A stretch of 64,000 bases of DNA from Fusarium oxysporum f. sp. lycopersici 4287 (GCF_000149955.1 NC_030986.1:429298-493297); one strand, 5' to 3'. Shown: positions 1 through 11,065, counted from the first letter of the stretch. The notes: generated by a model from the sequence alone, not told the origin. Translations and numbers: made by a program.

Positions 1-2
1 AA

Positions 3-690
3 TTTGACGCTACCTCTTTTGCGAGATTTCCTCTCATGAAAAGATGGGCAGGAAAATATCGCTTCGCGGAACCTATAGGCTTCTTCGGAGAACCGAGTAT
101 GGAAACAGCCGACCAGCCGTGGTGGAAATTCACTAATGTACTGAACACAATCTGGGGACTTTTCCTGGATCTGATGGATAACTCTACGAGCTGGACGGAA
201 GCGTATCGTGGTGAAGCCGCAGACGTGTTCGGGAAGAAGATCAAGGTTCTTATCAAGTATCAAGTGCTCAACCAGCTCGAGGAGAACATGTTAAGAGGCA
301 TCGCTGAGTCTATGCGATCAATGACAACTCCAACAAAGGCTAGCAACATTGGCGTAATCGATGATCGGGATTCTCAGTGCTGCTGGGAAACACTTTACCG
401 TGCGATCCTCCCTTTCAAGAGTATTAAACAACATTGGATCTTGGACATCTGGGGATCTCATTAATCCAAACACTGTCTTTTCTATTCGCCGCGAATGCCA
501 TCGTTTCAACATTGACCCCGACGGCAATGTTTACAAGATGTATCACGACTATCAGATGCAGAACGACCAGATTAGGCCGACGTTGAAACGGCCGTGGGGT
601 AGCAAAGGGGTTGTAAAGAGAGAGGATGGAAAGTGGGTAGATCGCGAATGGAGTCGTTTGTTTGATACCGACGATGACACAGGCCTTTGA
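3..690 (+). pseudogene. Edge fragment of a hypothetical protein, split between two reading frames
   Basis: I do not recognise the family. The frame is open from the window edge, so the 5' end may lie outside; the first ATG is at 36. Frame 3 reads well to about position 350 and stops at 464, while a second coherent frame opens at 358 and runs to 690 (motif FNIDPDGNVYKMYHD). I could not find a convincing intron joining them: the best acceptor is TTCTCAG at 377, but the only donor in the right phase (GTATCA at 257) would remove protein-like sequence. A frameshift is therefore as likely as splicing. The tail is polar and tryptophan-containing, with no signal peptide or membrane segment visible. 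It could be an intact gene with an unrecognised splice form. Confidence 0.35.
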
Positions 691-1242
691 TGGGTAGGAA
701 GGATAGGAAGGAGCTTTTCGAGATTACCCAGCTGGGCTGAGGGATGCAGCTACGCGGATGTTGAGAAGGCTGTATGTGAGCGATGGACGGAACTTGATGC
801 CGAAAAACACCTCCCTTGTGACCTTAGATGAGAGGGACGCAGGATGCTTAGTTACAAGTATGGGATATACATGGAAGTTTTATCAATTCAGGCAGGTGAG
901 TTTTTGATCATGCAATGAGAGAATTTTCTTTTGTTTCAGCCAAGGCATACTTGATGTAATAGCGATCAAGGCATTGCTGTAATGTATTTTCACTTTGATT
1001 GTAATTTGCTTTTTATGTAACCATCCCTGCAGGCTGTGTCTACCAATTGATAGGCTTGTGTTTGATCACGGCCTGCCAAGCCCCAATGCAGGACTGACGT
1101 GGCATGAAAGCCTCGCCGCTGGGCATCTGCGATCTGACATTGAATGAACGAATTGCTATATGACATTTCCCTTTCATTCCGATTTCTCATTTTCTATCTG
1201 ATCTCTCACTCTCAACCTTTTTAATTTATATGAGCCAGTTCT
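691..1242. other. Intergenic, presumed promoter of the HET gene
   Basis: No coding frame I can support. The last 30 bases before the downstream ATG are T- and A-rich (TTTTTAATTTATATGAG near 1218-1234). Nothing else stands out. Confidence 0.4.
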
Positions 1243-4200
1243 ATGAACTTTCTTTGCCCGCCAGCCATGGATAAGTCACACTCGAATAATTACCATATCG
1301 CAATCGTGGCGCCGTTGCCGGAAGACTACGAAACCGCCAAAGCCTTGCTAGATGAACCCGAGCCAGAATTTCATTTGGTAAGCTCGGGTGCTGCATGCTC
1401 TTTTGGAAAAGTTGGCCATCACAATATCGTCCTGGTCGGGAAAGCTGGGGACATGACCAATGTCTCTATCTTCGTCAAAGACACTGTCGACGATTTACTC
1501 GAAGCTTTCCCGTCTGTTCGAGCTGGCTTTTTGATTGGAGTCAATGCTACAGCACCCGAAGGGAGCCTTGCCAAACCAGGCGATATCGTCGTGGGATTTC
1601 CGCTAGGCCTTCAAGCTGGGCAAGTTCAGTTCGACGTGAAGGAGACAACTGTTTCGAACTGCATCTCAACAACTTTTGAAATGAGCCACCCGTCCTCCTA
1701 TATTAAATATGTCATCAACACCATCCAATCCCCGGAGGGTCGCCAGCACTGGGACCAATATCTGCAACAACAATCGTCTCGAGCAGAGCTTGCCTCCACA
1801 GAGGATCAACAGCCGCTAGAACGAAATACCGAGAAACCCAACAAAATTCTACGGGGTAAAGTAGCATCCTCTACTCGTCTCCTGTCTGACCGTGATTTGG
1901 CCAACAGGGTCGGATGCGACAGCAAGATCATGTGCTTCGAACGAGCAGGTGCCAGTATCAAATCTAGATTTCCAATATTGACCATCTGTGGCATACTTAG
2001 CTCTACAAGTTCCTGTTCTCCAAAATTGAATGAATCTGCACTACGTCAAATCAAAATGGCCACAGTCATTTATACCATGTTTGTCTCTTATCGAATCAGT
2101 GCCGCCCAACTGGAAGACGAACATGCCTTTATAGATCGATTTCAATACGAGCCATTTGATTTGGAGAGTGCTGGATTTCGATTAGTACTCCTTGAAAAAG
2201 GCATTCAATCTCAATTGCGGTGCCAACTTTGGCAAGCTTACCTCAACGACATAATCCCCTATGAAGCACTGTCATATTCTTGGGGAAGCCAAAGTACACC
2301 TCATGAGATTATAGTAGACGGGAAGACATTGTCAATCACAGAAAGCCTGTACGAGGCTCTCTGGCACTTGAGGAGACCTGACGAGGACAGGATGCTCTGG
2401 GTTGATGCTCTGTGTATTGACCAGACTAATATCAAGGAGCGCGGTCATCAAGTCAATCGTATGGGAGAAATTTATAAGAAAGCCGACAGAGTGATCGTCT
2501 GGCTTGGCTATGTGAGCGGCAATGCTGTTAAGCTAAAATCTGGCATCGACATGTTCGAGAAGAGTCTGCCCTTGAACGCTTTTAGCCAATGGTCACGAGA
2601 AGACATCCGCTGGAAACAAAAGTGGAAAGAAGTTGAGGCTGGGCTCGGGGTATCCTGCCCAGAGGAGCTGGTGGATGGTCTTCAAAGCTTCATGGAGAAA
2701 CCCTGGTTTTCAAGAGTTTGGATCCTACAAGAAGTGGCCAATGCAAAACGGGCCACCGTGAAGTGTAATCTTGGGGACATGTCCACCAAATTATTCGCCC
2801 TTCTCCCATATCTTACAGGCATCGGAGTCAGCCAACAGTGCCAGGCTGTATTGGATATCATGCCAGGTGAGATGAGGCGCTCGTCTTGGTGGAACAAATC
2901 CCGAAACTTGTGTCACTTGCTGTGGAAATTTAGAGGGTGCCAGGCCACAGACCCAAGAGACAGAGTCTACGCATTACTTGGAATGGCGACCGACATACAA
3001 GAGAGTAGGATCCGGGCTGATTACGCCATAGAGGAGCAAGCGGTAATGCAGGAACTGTATGCTTACATTTTAGGTGAGCAGCGGCCGGCCTATCTTTCAC
3101 CAGCAACAAACATTCAACAATTTCAATGGGGACTTCCAGAAATTTCGAAGATGAAACTCCAGCTCCTGCTGGAGAGCAAACCAAGAACAGATTTGCTGGA
3201 ACAGTGTCTGCGCCGTCAGGGCATGATAAACCAAATTGATGATGAGCATATCTTCCATGTCATGCAACATGGAAGCAGTTTCATAAATCTGTTATTGGAT
3301 AAGAGTCAATCTCCGTTTCGGATCTCTTCCTATATTGGATTGCAGTGCCTTCGGAGGTTCCCTGATGGATTTGAGATACTGCTGCAGAGGCCTGACTTTG
3401 TGATTCATCGTATGCCGGACTTCGTCGCTCAAGCTATGGAATATCGGCCACAGATACTGGAACGACTCATCTCATCTTCTACTGATCCAGAACAGTTGAG
3501 GTATGATGCTATTCTAAAGGCTATTCAAAGGGGCTTACCAACATGCCGAGCACTGTTTGATAACTGCGGATCGGCTGTCAAGATATCCAAAGAGATGCTG
3601 AAGCAGGCCATGATTTCTCATCGAAATATCCTGCAATATCTTCTGGCGAAGGCCCAATCTCCAATCAAGATGTTCGAAAATATCTTGCTAGAGGCAACCC
3701 CTGAAGGCTTCCATATTCTTAATGGGGAGAAACAACCGGTGGCGATCACCAAAGAGCTGATTATTGAAGGCACTATGGCTGGTCCAGATGTCCTTCAGCT
3801 ATATCTAGTCACGTTAGGAACTCCGATTGAACTGGAAGAAGATCTCTTTATCAAAGCGGTTGAGAACGGCTTGGACATATTGGAGTGCATACTCTCAAAC
3901 TGTACAAAGCCTTTCAATGTAACGAAAAGAGTTTACCGGCAAGCAGTTAAAGAGGGCATCGAAACATTGTCATACCTCTTCCCAAAGTCGGAAACCCACT
4001 TTAAAATCACAGAATCGTTGACAGCGTCCGCGGTTGAAGCCTTGTCCGAACGTGGCTGGTCGGAGTCACGTAGCGGATTCCAGGAAAAAAGGCGAAGTTT
4101 CGCTCATACAGTTATTGCACGCCGTGCTCTCGCGGACTCTGGAGAGGAAAAACTACAGATCACGGACAAAATACTTTCCTTGGCTGGCGCTACCGAGACT

Positions 4201-4578
4201 GGTGAGATGTTGAAAATGATACAAGAAGCAGAGCAAGACGTTCCCGAGGATACAGCAGTAAGAGCAATCGAAGATGGCCCCGAAGCTTTTACTGCACTTC
4301 TCAACAAACGAGGTACAAACTTCAGGGTGACCCAGCGGATTCGTGAAGTAGCTAGCGGATATATGTATGCTTTTGAGGCACTGAGGGTAAAACGCCAAAG
4401 TGAAGTATTCCCAGACTCCTATATCGACTTACATAGCCTCGACTTATCTTCTCCCGACTCGACTGATCTTGAATTGTCTTCTCTGGGGACGCCTGATCCT
4501 GAGTGGTCTGGTCTTGACCAATCTGACCTTGAGATGGATTATAATGACTGGCACGGATATGGTAACACAATGGCTTAA
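1243..4578 (+). CDS. PNP-like / HET domain protein with C-terminal helical repeats
   Basis: A single-exon protein of 1111 residues, with a second in-frame start at 1267 (residue 9) that may be the true one. Residues about 15-280 resemble the nucleoside phosphorylase (PNP_UDP) fold used at the N terminus of many fungal NLR-type receptors: IAIVAPLPEDYETAKALLD at the start and a glycine/proline-rich KPGDIVVGFP stretch. Residues about 340-490 form a HET domain (YEALSYSWG, LWVDALCIDQ, VIVWLG, WFSRVWILQEV), a domain linked to heterokaryon incompatibility cell death. Residues about 640-1060 are degenerate repeats of roughly 33 residues, each starting like ITKEL or VTKRVYRQAVKEG and ending in a hydrophobic LxxLL-like run. 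The last 55 residues are a D/S/L-rich low-complexity tail. The PNP half lacks the usual catalytic region: CFERAGA replaces the common CFEMEAAG and GILSSTSS replaces GICDYADS. There is no NACHT or NB-ARC ATPase between the domains. A role in allorecognition or self/non-self defence is inferred. Confidence 0.85.
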   Translation: MNFLCPPAMDKSHSNNYHIAIVAPLPEDYETAKALLDEPEPEFHLVSSGAACSFGKVGHHNIVLVGKAGDMTNVSIFVKDTVDDLLEAFPSVRAGFLIGVNATAPEGSLAKPGDIVVGFPLGLQAGQVQFDVKETTVSNCISTTFEMSHPSSYIKYVINTIQSPEGRQHWDQYLQQQSSRAELASTEDQQPLERNTEKPNKILRGKVASSTRLLSDRDLANRVGCDSKIMCFERAGASIKSRFPILTICGILSSTSSCSPKLNESALRQIKMATVIYTMFVSYRISAAQLEDEHAFIDRFQYEPFDLESAGFRLVLLEKGIQSQLRCQLWQAYLNDIIPYEALSYSWGSQSTPHEIIVDGKTLSITESLYEALWHLRRPDEDRMLWVDALCIDQTNIKERGHQVNRMGEIYKKADRVIVWLGYVSGNAVKLKSGIDMFEKSLPLNAFSQWSREDIRWKQKWKEVEAGLGVSCPEELVDGLQSFMEKPWFSRVWILQEVANAKRATVKCNLGDMSTKLFALLPYLTGIGVSQQCQAVLDIMPGEMRRSSWWNKSRNLCHLLWKFRGCQATDPRDRVYALLGMATDIQESRIRADYAIEEQAVMQELYAYILGEQRPAYLSPATNIQQFQWGLPEISKMKLQLLLESKPRTDLLEQCLRRQGMINQIDDEHIFHVMQHGSSFINLLLDKSQSPFRISSYIGLQCLRRFPDGFEILLQRPDFVIHRMPDFVAQAMEYRPQILERLISSSTDPEQLRYDAILKAIQRGLPTCRALFDNCGSAVKISKEMLKQAMISHRNILQYLLAKAQSPIKMFENILLEATPEGFHILNGEKQPVAITKELIIEGTMAGPDVLQLYLVTLGTPIELEEDLFIKAVENGLDILECILSNCTKPFNVTKRVYRQAVKEGIETLSYLFPKSETHFKITESLTASAVEALSERGWSESRSGFQEKRRSFAHTVIARRALADSGEEKLQITDKILSLAGATETGEMLKMIQEAEQDVPEDTAVRAIEDGPEAFTALLNKRGTNFRVTQRIREVASGYMYAFEALRVKRQSEVFPDSYIDLHSLDLSSPDSTDLELSSLGTPDPEWSGLDQSDLEMDYNDWHGYGNTMA

Positions 4579-4616
4579 TGAAATGTGTGGAAACTTTTCA
4601 GTTGACAAGAAATTCT

Positions 4617-6071
4617 TTATCTTCCTCCCCAGCCTGACAACTCCTTGTGACATGCATCCCACCCACTGAAATACGGCGATCTAGCCTCACCACCAACCTC
4701 AGAACCAGCAGATCTCGCGAGGTATTCCAAGACCATATTCCCCCACAGCCAACTCGCCGCTCCCTTCCCGGGATGCAAACCATCTTGGTACAAATTCCCA
4801 AGAAGATGGATCAACTTTGCCCACTCGAACATCTCATGGCCAGCCTGTTCCGCCACAGCCCTTCCCAAACGATCCATCTCCATCATTATAGCATCGCCCA
4901 TACCACTCTCCCTATGAACCGTCAGGGCTCTAAACATGATCGGCACATCCTCTCCAAACTCATCATTAAGCCGCTTGGCAATCTTCTTTATACGCGCAGT
5001 CACAAAACGGACCTCCTCCCAAGCCATCTGCCTGTTTTTCAAGGTCATAGGCTTGTCACCCTCGTTATGCATCGCCGCACCACCCTCCCAGAAAGCACGC
5101 TGATCCCAGAGTCCGTTCTGCCAGAGAATTAAATCAGGGCGACCGGAGGGGCCTTGGATAGGTGCTTCGTGGGGTTTCCAGAATATGTTCCAGCGTTCTT
5201 CCCAGGCGACGTTCTTGAGGTTTTCGATCCACCACCAGTCTGGACGGTAGGTGAAGGAGCCGACGGAATGGAGATATACTAGGGTGAGGTTGAAGGCGGG
5301 GACTTCGCAGATGCCTTTGGCTTGGCGGCCTGATTTGTCTTGGATGGGGAGATACATCTTGCTGTCGAACTCTTCGCAGAAGAATTGTGTCATGTAGCGA
5401 TCGACGGAGTCTCCGAACATGACGACGCGACGGCCCCAAAGCCAGCCAAGACCGTTGTCGTCTTTCATGTTGACAAAGTCATTGACTGTTGTGTTCCTCG
5501 TCGGTGGGACAGTAGCTTCTGCTGCTTTGCGACGGCGTCGACTCTCAACGACAGCCATGCGCATCCATTGTTGAGGGTTTCCCGCGGCATTGAGATACTC
5601 TGGCTCAACAGCTGTGTCGTTGAAGACAATCTCATGCTTCGGTGGGTAAGCCGCGTACTCGGGTGGTTCCGAATTAAGGTAATCTTCAGTGAAAGGAATC
5701 CATTGTGTATCTCTATAAGCTTTCGGCTCTTTGGGTATATAAAGGTATCCCGGTCGACGATAGGGATCTTCACAATTACGTATAGGTTCTGGTGTAGGTT
5801 CAGGAGTGACTGTTGATACCGGTGTAGGTGTTGGTGTAAAAGAAGGAATGCTTCCATCTGTTAGCATGAGATCAATAGGGCAGATGCAAGACACTCACGT
5901 CGTTTGCGACGAATCGCAGTACTGTTGTGCCTTTCGATGCGCAAACTCAACAGGCGATCGTACAGTGTCAGAATAAAAAGTAAAAAGAACGACAAAGAAG
6001 AAAATACCCAGTGCAGCGAGAATCCCAACTCTCAGCGCAGGGCGCGACGGTACACTTGCCGCGACAGCCAT
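4617..6071 (-). CDS. Membrane-anchored GDSL/PC-esterase-like protein
   Basis: Two exons on the minus strand, 6071-5899 and 5850-4617, about 468 residues. The 48-nt intron has donor GTGAGT, branch GCTAAC and an AAG acceptor; this is the only nearby acceptor that keeps the frame. Residues about 14-34 form one membrane segment (VGILAALGIFFFVVLF), suggesting a type II membrane protein facing the secretory lumen. A Pro/Thr stretch follows. The catalytic signs are VVMFGDSV near residue 204 (GDS serine block) and DGLHPG near residue 413 (Asp-x-x-His), as in SGNH hydrolases related to the PC-esterase/Cas1-type acyl-modifying group. The substrate is not evident; a polysaccharide or glycan ester is a reasonable guess. 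Start 6071 (MAVAAS) is preferred; an in-frame ATG at 6116 is possible. The 3' end lies 38 bp from the convergent HET gene. Confidence 0.72.
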
Positions 6072-6116
6072 GATCGCGTGAGGAAGGGAAGAAAAACAAG
6101 AGAAGATCACAGTCAA

Positions 6117-8270
6117 TATGCGGGATGATATACTGTCACTTTTAAGGAAAACTGGATAAAGTGGCCCGCAGAAACTCCTGAATATCCATGTCCTGTCATC
6201 TCAAAGGATTTGCGGACTGTGTCTATACTGGGCTGTGCTTACGATCTGTTGGTTGAACGGATGTTGGTGGAAGCATCCACTGACATTTCAGCTTAAGTAT
6301 TTCTGGGCTTGGCGAGACCCTTAGTTTTTGGATGCCGGTGTCAGATGCGAAATCTCGGGACCAGCCCTACAGTTACGAATATCCTCCGATAGAGTTTTAC
6401 TTTGAACCAAGTGGAACACAGTCGTTTTGATTCAGGTACGAGCTAAAGAAGGTGATCTTCGGGGCAGATTTGTGCTCGAGAGAAAAGGATCTCCTGATTG
6501 CATTGTGGAAATGAAAAACTTACTGCTGACTACCAACGATGAAGTGATATGTGGAGACAATATGAAAGATGCAACCGTTTCCAGCATGGATGGGTTGCAG
6601 ATCATCAGGAGATTCGTCATGTTGGCGATCCATAAAAAGACTTTTCAAGCTTTTGCCAACATCTTTGGACAGGGTTAGCCTGGGTGGCAGGGAGATGCTT
6701 GGTGATGAGGGGATTTTGGATTGGTCCTTGATTATGATGTGATGTTAGTTGTAGGTTGTCATTCGCAGAAAGCGCTCAGCTTCACACCATCACGTACTTA
6801 GAACTCGGGAATGTTTGCTCAAATGGTAACTGTCAGCATCAGCCGAAATACCGAAATGCAGGTTCATGGGCCATACAATCACAATCACAATCCTATCTCG
6901 CTTGATTCGAAGGATGCATCCTTTTCGGGACATCCTTCACATCGTCTGTCATCCCATTTCATGATATGACTTTCAGTGTAAATGCATAACTCATTATACA
7001 TTTCACAGCTCTTTCATAAAACTGTATATATGAGCACAACACTTCCAAGTTTCACGAGGTGTTTCATCTGAAAACCGGACCGGGAATAGCAATTTTTCTC
7101 TCACATCAGATAAGGATGGTGCGTAAGCTTTTTCCTTACCTTAATCTTAAAAAACTGGATTACTGGAGAACTTCTAAAACTGACGACCCACCATTAGAAT
7201 AATGCTTCCAAGGAAGGACGACTGCTGAGAAAAGGGCTTCACATCACGGATGTTGCGATTGGCTTTTCTGTCGATTTATTGATTGCGTCGGTGAAGTCAT
7301 AGCTAGACCCTATTGGAGATGGAAGATGCGCGAGTCAGTTGACCTCGCTTATCTGGACGGCATGACAAAGACCCAACGGCGTTTGGTGTTGGGCTTGCCA
7401 TATAAAACGGTTGCTTGCTGCTCAGCGTTAGCGTTGGGCAAATAACTCACACCTCGACGGCAAAATTGTCATTCAAAAAATGCTCTGCCTCCACCAGGCA
7501 TCGATGCGACAGCTGTGATAAGGTTGAGAGTTTAAAAGAGGCTTCAGCTCTAACACAAAGGTAAAGGACACGAATTAACACATAAAGGTAACGTACTCTT
7601 TGCCCAGTGCAGTAGCAATTGCCTGTATGTTGCGCAAGCAAATATGGCCTACGGTGATGCAGAGGTTATCACGGCTAATAAGCGGAGGTGGGAAGCGTCC
7701 CTTATGATAACTTATAAGCCGCATCTACCAAAGCTTACTCCGTACTTCAAAAGACGATGCCACAGGGTGGGGAGCTATCGATAAGATGCTAAATCTTATA
7801 CACGTTTAGAACGTGAAGTGGGACGAATATGAATACCAGCCACCGTCGCTTAGTGATACCGCCCTAATACTGAAACGCGGGAACACCCAAATAGAGAAGT
7901 TCTCCCTGTTTCATCACGGACATTACAAGGCCCAATGTTTCTAATGTTTCCAAGCGCCATGCAATTGACCAATTGCGCCCAACTCCTTGTTACAGGTGTG
8001 AATTCTTCCGCTAATAATATTCCGAGTCTTTCATCTCTATTAAGCATATCTAAACGAAACATTGGCGAGTATACGCGGGATGGGTTTTCAAGATAATGGA
8101 AGGGAGCTTGGCGTTTGTATTAAAACGAAGTGTATGGTCGTGATCTGTGCCTTATTTCTTGCTTCAACTACACTCGTTCTTTTTCATTCGTTAGACATTG
8201 ACTGTCACTACATTTCACTTGTACCTTTTTTTTATCTTATCTGATTCTTTTATAATCTGCTAGACGCAAG
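6117..8270. other. 2.1 kb intergenic stretch
   Basis: No gene I can support. An 83-codon open frame at 6427-6678 has no recognisable motif, no splice context and no homologue I know. A TATAAA at 7401-7406 has no obvious gene downstream. The last 90 bases (8180-8270) are pyrimidine-rich, as is usual just upstream of fungal starts, and probably belong to the DUF1996 gene promoter. Confidence 0.4.
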
Positions 8271-9242
8271 ATGTCTTCCTCCATTCTTTTCGCTGCCGGC
8301 CTTCTTGTCGGCGCCGCTCAGGCCTACACCCAAGTCAACGTTGCCTCTCCCTTTATGCTCAAGAACATCGATCCAATTGTCTTCCCCGGCGAGTACAGCA
8401 AGTCTCATCTTCATTCGTTCTTCGGCTCCGATGCCGTCACCGTCAACACCAAGACCAGCGCGGAACTGCAGAAGGGCTGCACCAATGCCGAGAACCCCAA
8501 CGATCTTTCTGTCTACTGGATTCCGACGCCGCTTTACACCGCGGATGGAAAGAACTTCGAACCTATCCCTGTTATGCGCTTCAGTGCATATTACAACCTT
8601 GGCGAAACACCCGCTGAGGTTCCTATTCCTCAGAACTTGAGAATGGTGGCGGGTGATGCCAATGCGCAGACTCAAGCCGATATGCCAGCTGATGCCAAAG
8701 TGGAATGGATGTGCGAAAGCGAGGCTGTTCCTCTCGGCGCCAACGGTTTCCCTACTTCAACCTGCGGCACTCATCTCCAGCAACTCCTCTACTTCCCCCA
8801 GTGCGTCAACGAACAAACCCTCGAAACAGCCTACAAGTCCCGCGACTACGGCACTGCCAACTGGTGTCCTGAGGGCAGCAAGTCCATGCCCCAGCTGCGC
8901 TTCAGCATCCGCTACGATCTCCGCAAGGTCCTCCCCAACGGTTGGAGCGGCGAGGCGCCGTTCAAGCTTGCGTGCGGAAATGCTTTCTGCTCGCATGGTG
9001 ATTTCATCAATGGTTGGACTGAGGAGGCGGCCAAGAACATGGTAGCTACTACTGCGGATAAGCGGAAGTTTAGTGCCGTTGAGGGTGCGCTTGGAGATCC
9101 TCATGCTGGACCTACTTGTGAGGCTAAGGATGCTGATCCGGAGCATGGCACTAGTGACTACAATGAGAGCGTGGCTGTCATGAACAAGCGGGATGTTTCG
9201 GCTTGGGGATGGAAGTCCAAGGCTCGTGTTGTTCGCGCTTAG
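8271..9242 (+). CDS. Secreted DUF1996 domain protein
   Basis: A single-exon protein of 323 residues. The N terminus is a clear signal peptide (SSILFAAGLLVGAAQA, likely cut before YTQ). The body matches the fungal DUF1996 family: an early HLHSFFGSD block, VYWIPTPLYTADG, paired cysteines (CGTHLQQLLYFPQC) and a late CSHGDFINGW motif. DUF1996 proteins are small extracellular or wall-associated proteins of unknown biochemical role, sometimes found next to lectin or WSC domains; none is attached here. Codon use is C-ending and even, typical of a well-expressed fungal gene. The flanking genes show no obvious functional link. Confidence 0.88.
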   Translation: MSSSILFAAGLLVGAAQAYTQVNVASPFMLKNIDPIVFPGEYSKSHLHSFFGSDAVTVNTKTSAELQKGCTNAENPNDLSVYWIPTPLYTADGKNFEPIPVMRFSAYYNLGETPAEVPIPQNLRMVAGDANAQTQADMPADAKVEWMCESEAVPLGANGFPTSTCGTHLQQLLYFPQCVNEQTLETAYKSRDYGTANWCPEGSKSMPQLRFSIRYDLRKVLPNGWSGEAPFKLACGNAFCSHGDFINGWTEEAAKNMVATTADKRKFSAVEGALGDPHAGPTCEAKDADPEHGTSDYNESVAVMNKRDVSAWGWKSKARVVRA

Positions 9243-9781
9243 GTTGATGGTTCGTGGATTGGGCTTATCAAGCTACTAGCTCTGGTCGAGATCTATTGGT
9301 CAGAGAAAACGTATCTTTCATAGCTTGTACATAATTACATGTGAATAAACCTGAGTCTTTTTCAAACAACATTCCGTTCGACACAATGTTGGCTGTTCTC
9401 ATGCTGCTGGGGTTGACGTTGAGATAACCGTGTTAAGTGGCAGTACCGCAGTTAGTAACACGAGTTTAAGCTGCCATTGGTTTTTTTTGAGCACCTGACT
9501 TGTTATCTTGCGCTTTAAGCCATTCGTATCGATACAGGCGGGCCGCACGTTGTTGAAGTCACAACGAGATGTGACGAGGAATCGATCTATAGTACCATTG
9601 TCGCGTGTAAAGAGAAGCGTGTATCGAAGCGGAGTGAGGATCGAAAACGTCGAAGACGTTGAAGTTGAGGAACAAGTGTATCATGCTAAAGACTATAGAT
9701 AAAAGCATGCCAATTGAACTTTCCCTTCATTCTCACTCGGAGATCAATACCTCAATTATACCTCTTCTCACATAACTCACC
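9243..9781. other. Intergenic
   Basis: No supportable gene. An open frame at 9508-9702 looks like chance. The 70 bases before 9782 are C/T-rich leader-like sequence of the racemase-family gene. Confidence 0.35.
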
Positions 9782-10792
9782 ATGCGGTCAAAACGAGTCA
9801 TCTCAATCGTCACATGCCACGCAGAAGGCGAAGTCGGCGATGTCATCATCGGCGGCGTCCTCGACGTACCAGCCAAAACAATGCACGATAAGCTCACATA
9901 CTACATGGCTGAGCGAGATGATCTTCGACAACTACTTCTCCAAGAACCTAGAGGGCGCTTAGAGATGAGCGTTAACTTGGTCGTCCCGCCGTGTCGACCT
10001 GATGCAGACGCTGGGTTTCTTATCATGGCGCCGGGAGATTGGGTCCCCATGTCTGGGTCGAATTGTGTCTGCACGACGACTGTTCTTCTCGAGACAGGGA
10101 TCGTACCCATGGTTGAGCCTGTTACTACTGTGAGGTTGGACACAGCTGCGGGATTGGTGGTTGCGACGGCCGAGTGTGAGAATGGGAAGTGCAGATCTGT
10201 CTCTTTTGATAACGTCCCGGCGTTTGTTTATGCTCTTGATAAAGAGATTGCGGTCCCTGGGCTCGGAACTCTGGTGGTGGACATTGCGTATGGAGGACAG
10301 TGGTATGTGCTTGTCAAAGCAGAAGCTCTGGGTCTCAGAGTAGAAACAGTCAATGCAGATCGTCTCATTGATTTCGGCAAGAGATTGAAACAAGCGGTCT
10401 TGGCGAACTGCATGCCCACGCATCCTGAGAACCCGGCTATCTGCGGAATCAACAACGTCATCATCACAGAACCGTTAGAGAATGGACAAGAAGGCAAGAC
10501 TGTTAAGCATACTGTTGTTGTCACACCCGGAAGATTGGATAGAAGTCCTTGTGGAACGGGGAGTTCATCCCGTCTGGCTATTCTGCATGCGAGGGGCCTT
10601 ATTGAGGAGGGAGAGTCGGTCAAATTTAGGAGTATTATTAATACGGAGTTTGTGGGGAGGATTAGGGGGACGACGAAGGTTGGCGAGTTGGATGCGGTGC
10701 TTCCGACTGTTAAGGGGAGGGCTTGGGTTACGGGGGAGAAGAATGTTCATCTTGATCCGGAGGATCCTTTTCCCACTGGGTTTCTACTCTAG
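9782..10792 (+). CDS. Proline racemase family: 4-hydroxyproline 2-epimerase / trans-3-hydroxyproline dehydratase type
   Basis: A single-exon protein of 336 residues, the normal length for the family. The opening SIVTCHAEGEVGDVIIGG matches the family start. The two catalytic positions are Ser91 in PMSGSN (where true proline racemase has Cys in MCGH) and Cys257 in RSPCGTGSS. In this superfamily the pair at these positions tracks with activity: Cys/Cys for proline racemase or hydroxyproline epimerase, Ser/Cys for enzymes with 4-hydroxyproline epimerase and/or trans-3-hydroxyproline dehydratase activity, and Cys/Thr for trans-3-hydroxyproline dehydratase. The Ser/Cys pair here therefore points to a hydroxyproline substrate, not proline racemisation. 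No targeting peptide is seen. The gene converges on a D-amino-acid oxidase 273 bp away, which could oxidise the cis-4-hydroxy-D-proline the epimerase would make. Confidence 0.85.
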   Translation: MRSKRVISIVTCHAEGEVGDVIIGGVLDVPAKTMHDKLTYYMAERDDLRQLLLQEPRGRLEMSVNLVVPPCRPDADAGFLIMAPGDWVPMSGSNCVCTTTVLLETGIVPMVEPVTTVRLDTAAGLVVATAECENGKCRSVSFDNVPAFVYALDKEIAVPGLGTLVVDIAYGGQWYVLVKAEALGLRVETVNADRLIDFGKRLKQAVLANCMPTHPENPAICGINNVIITEPLENGQEGKTVKHTVVVTPGRLDRSPCGTGSSSRLAILHARGLIEEGESVKFRSIINTEFVGRIRGTTKVGELDAVLPTVKGRAWVTGEKNVHLDPEDPFPTGFLL

Positions 10793-11065
10793 ATAGAGAA
10801 TTACGACAGATACCAATAATCATTTGTCCATCAGCGTTATTGTTCATAGAATGAGGGGATAAAAAAGCGTCGTCTGCAATTTCGGGGTGAGAATCGATCG
10901 TGTTTATGAAGTCCTTTGCAGTCTTTAATTGCGGTTGGAAATTGGAAGATGTATACTCATACGCATTTCTGAGTTTAATTCATTGAGGCTGAAGCGCAGA
11001 GACTTTTATGAGAAATGTAATTGATTGTAAATAATACGCTGAACAACAGTACTTGAAGTTGACCC

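Noticed and set aside
6427..6678. 83-codon open frame as a gene
   Set aside because: No motif, no leader-like context, no splice signals, and an equally open frame on the opposite strand.
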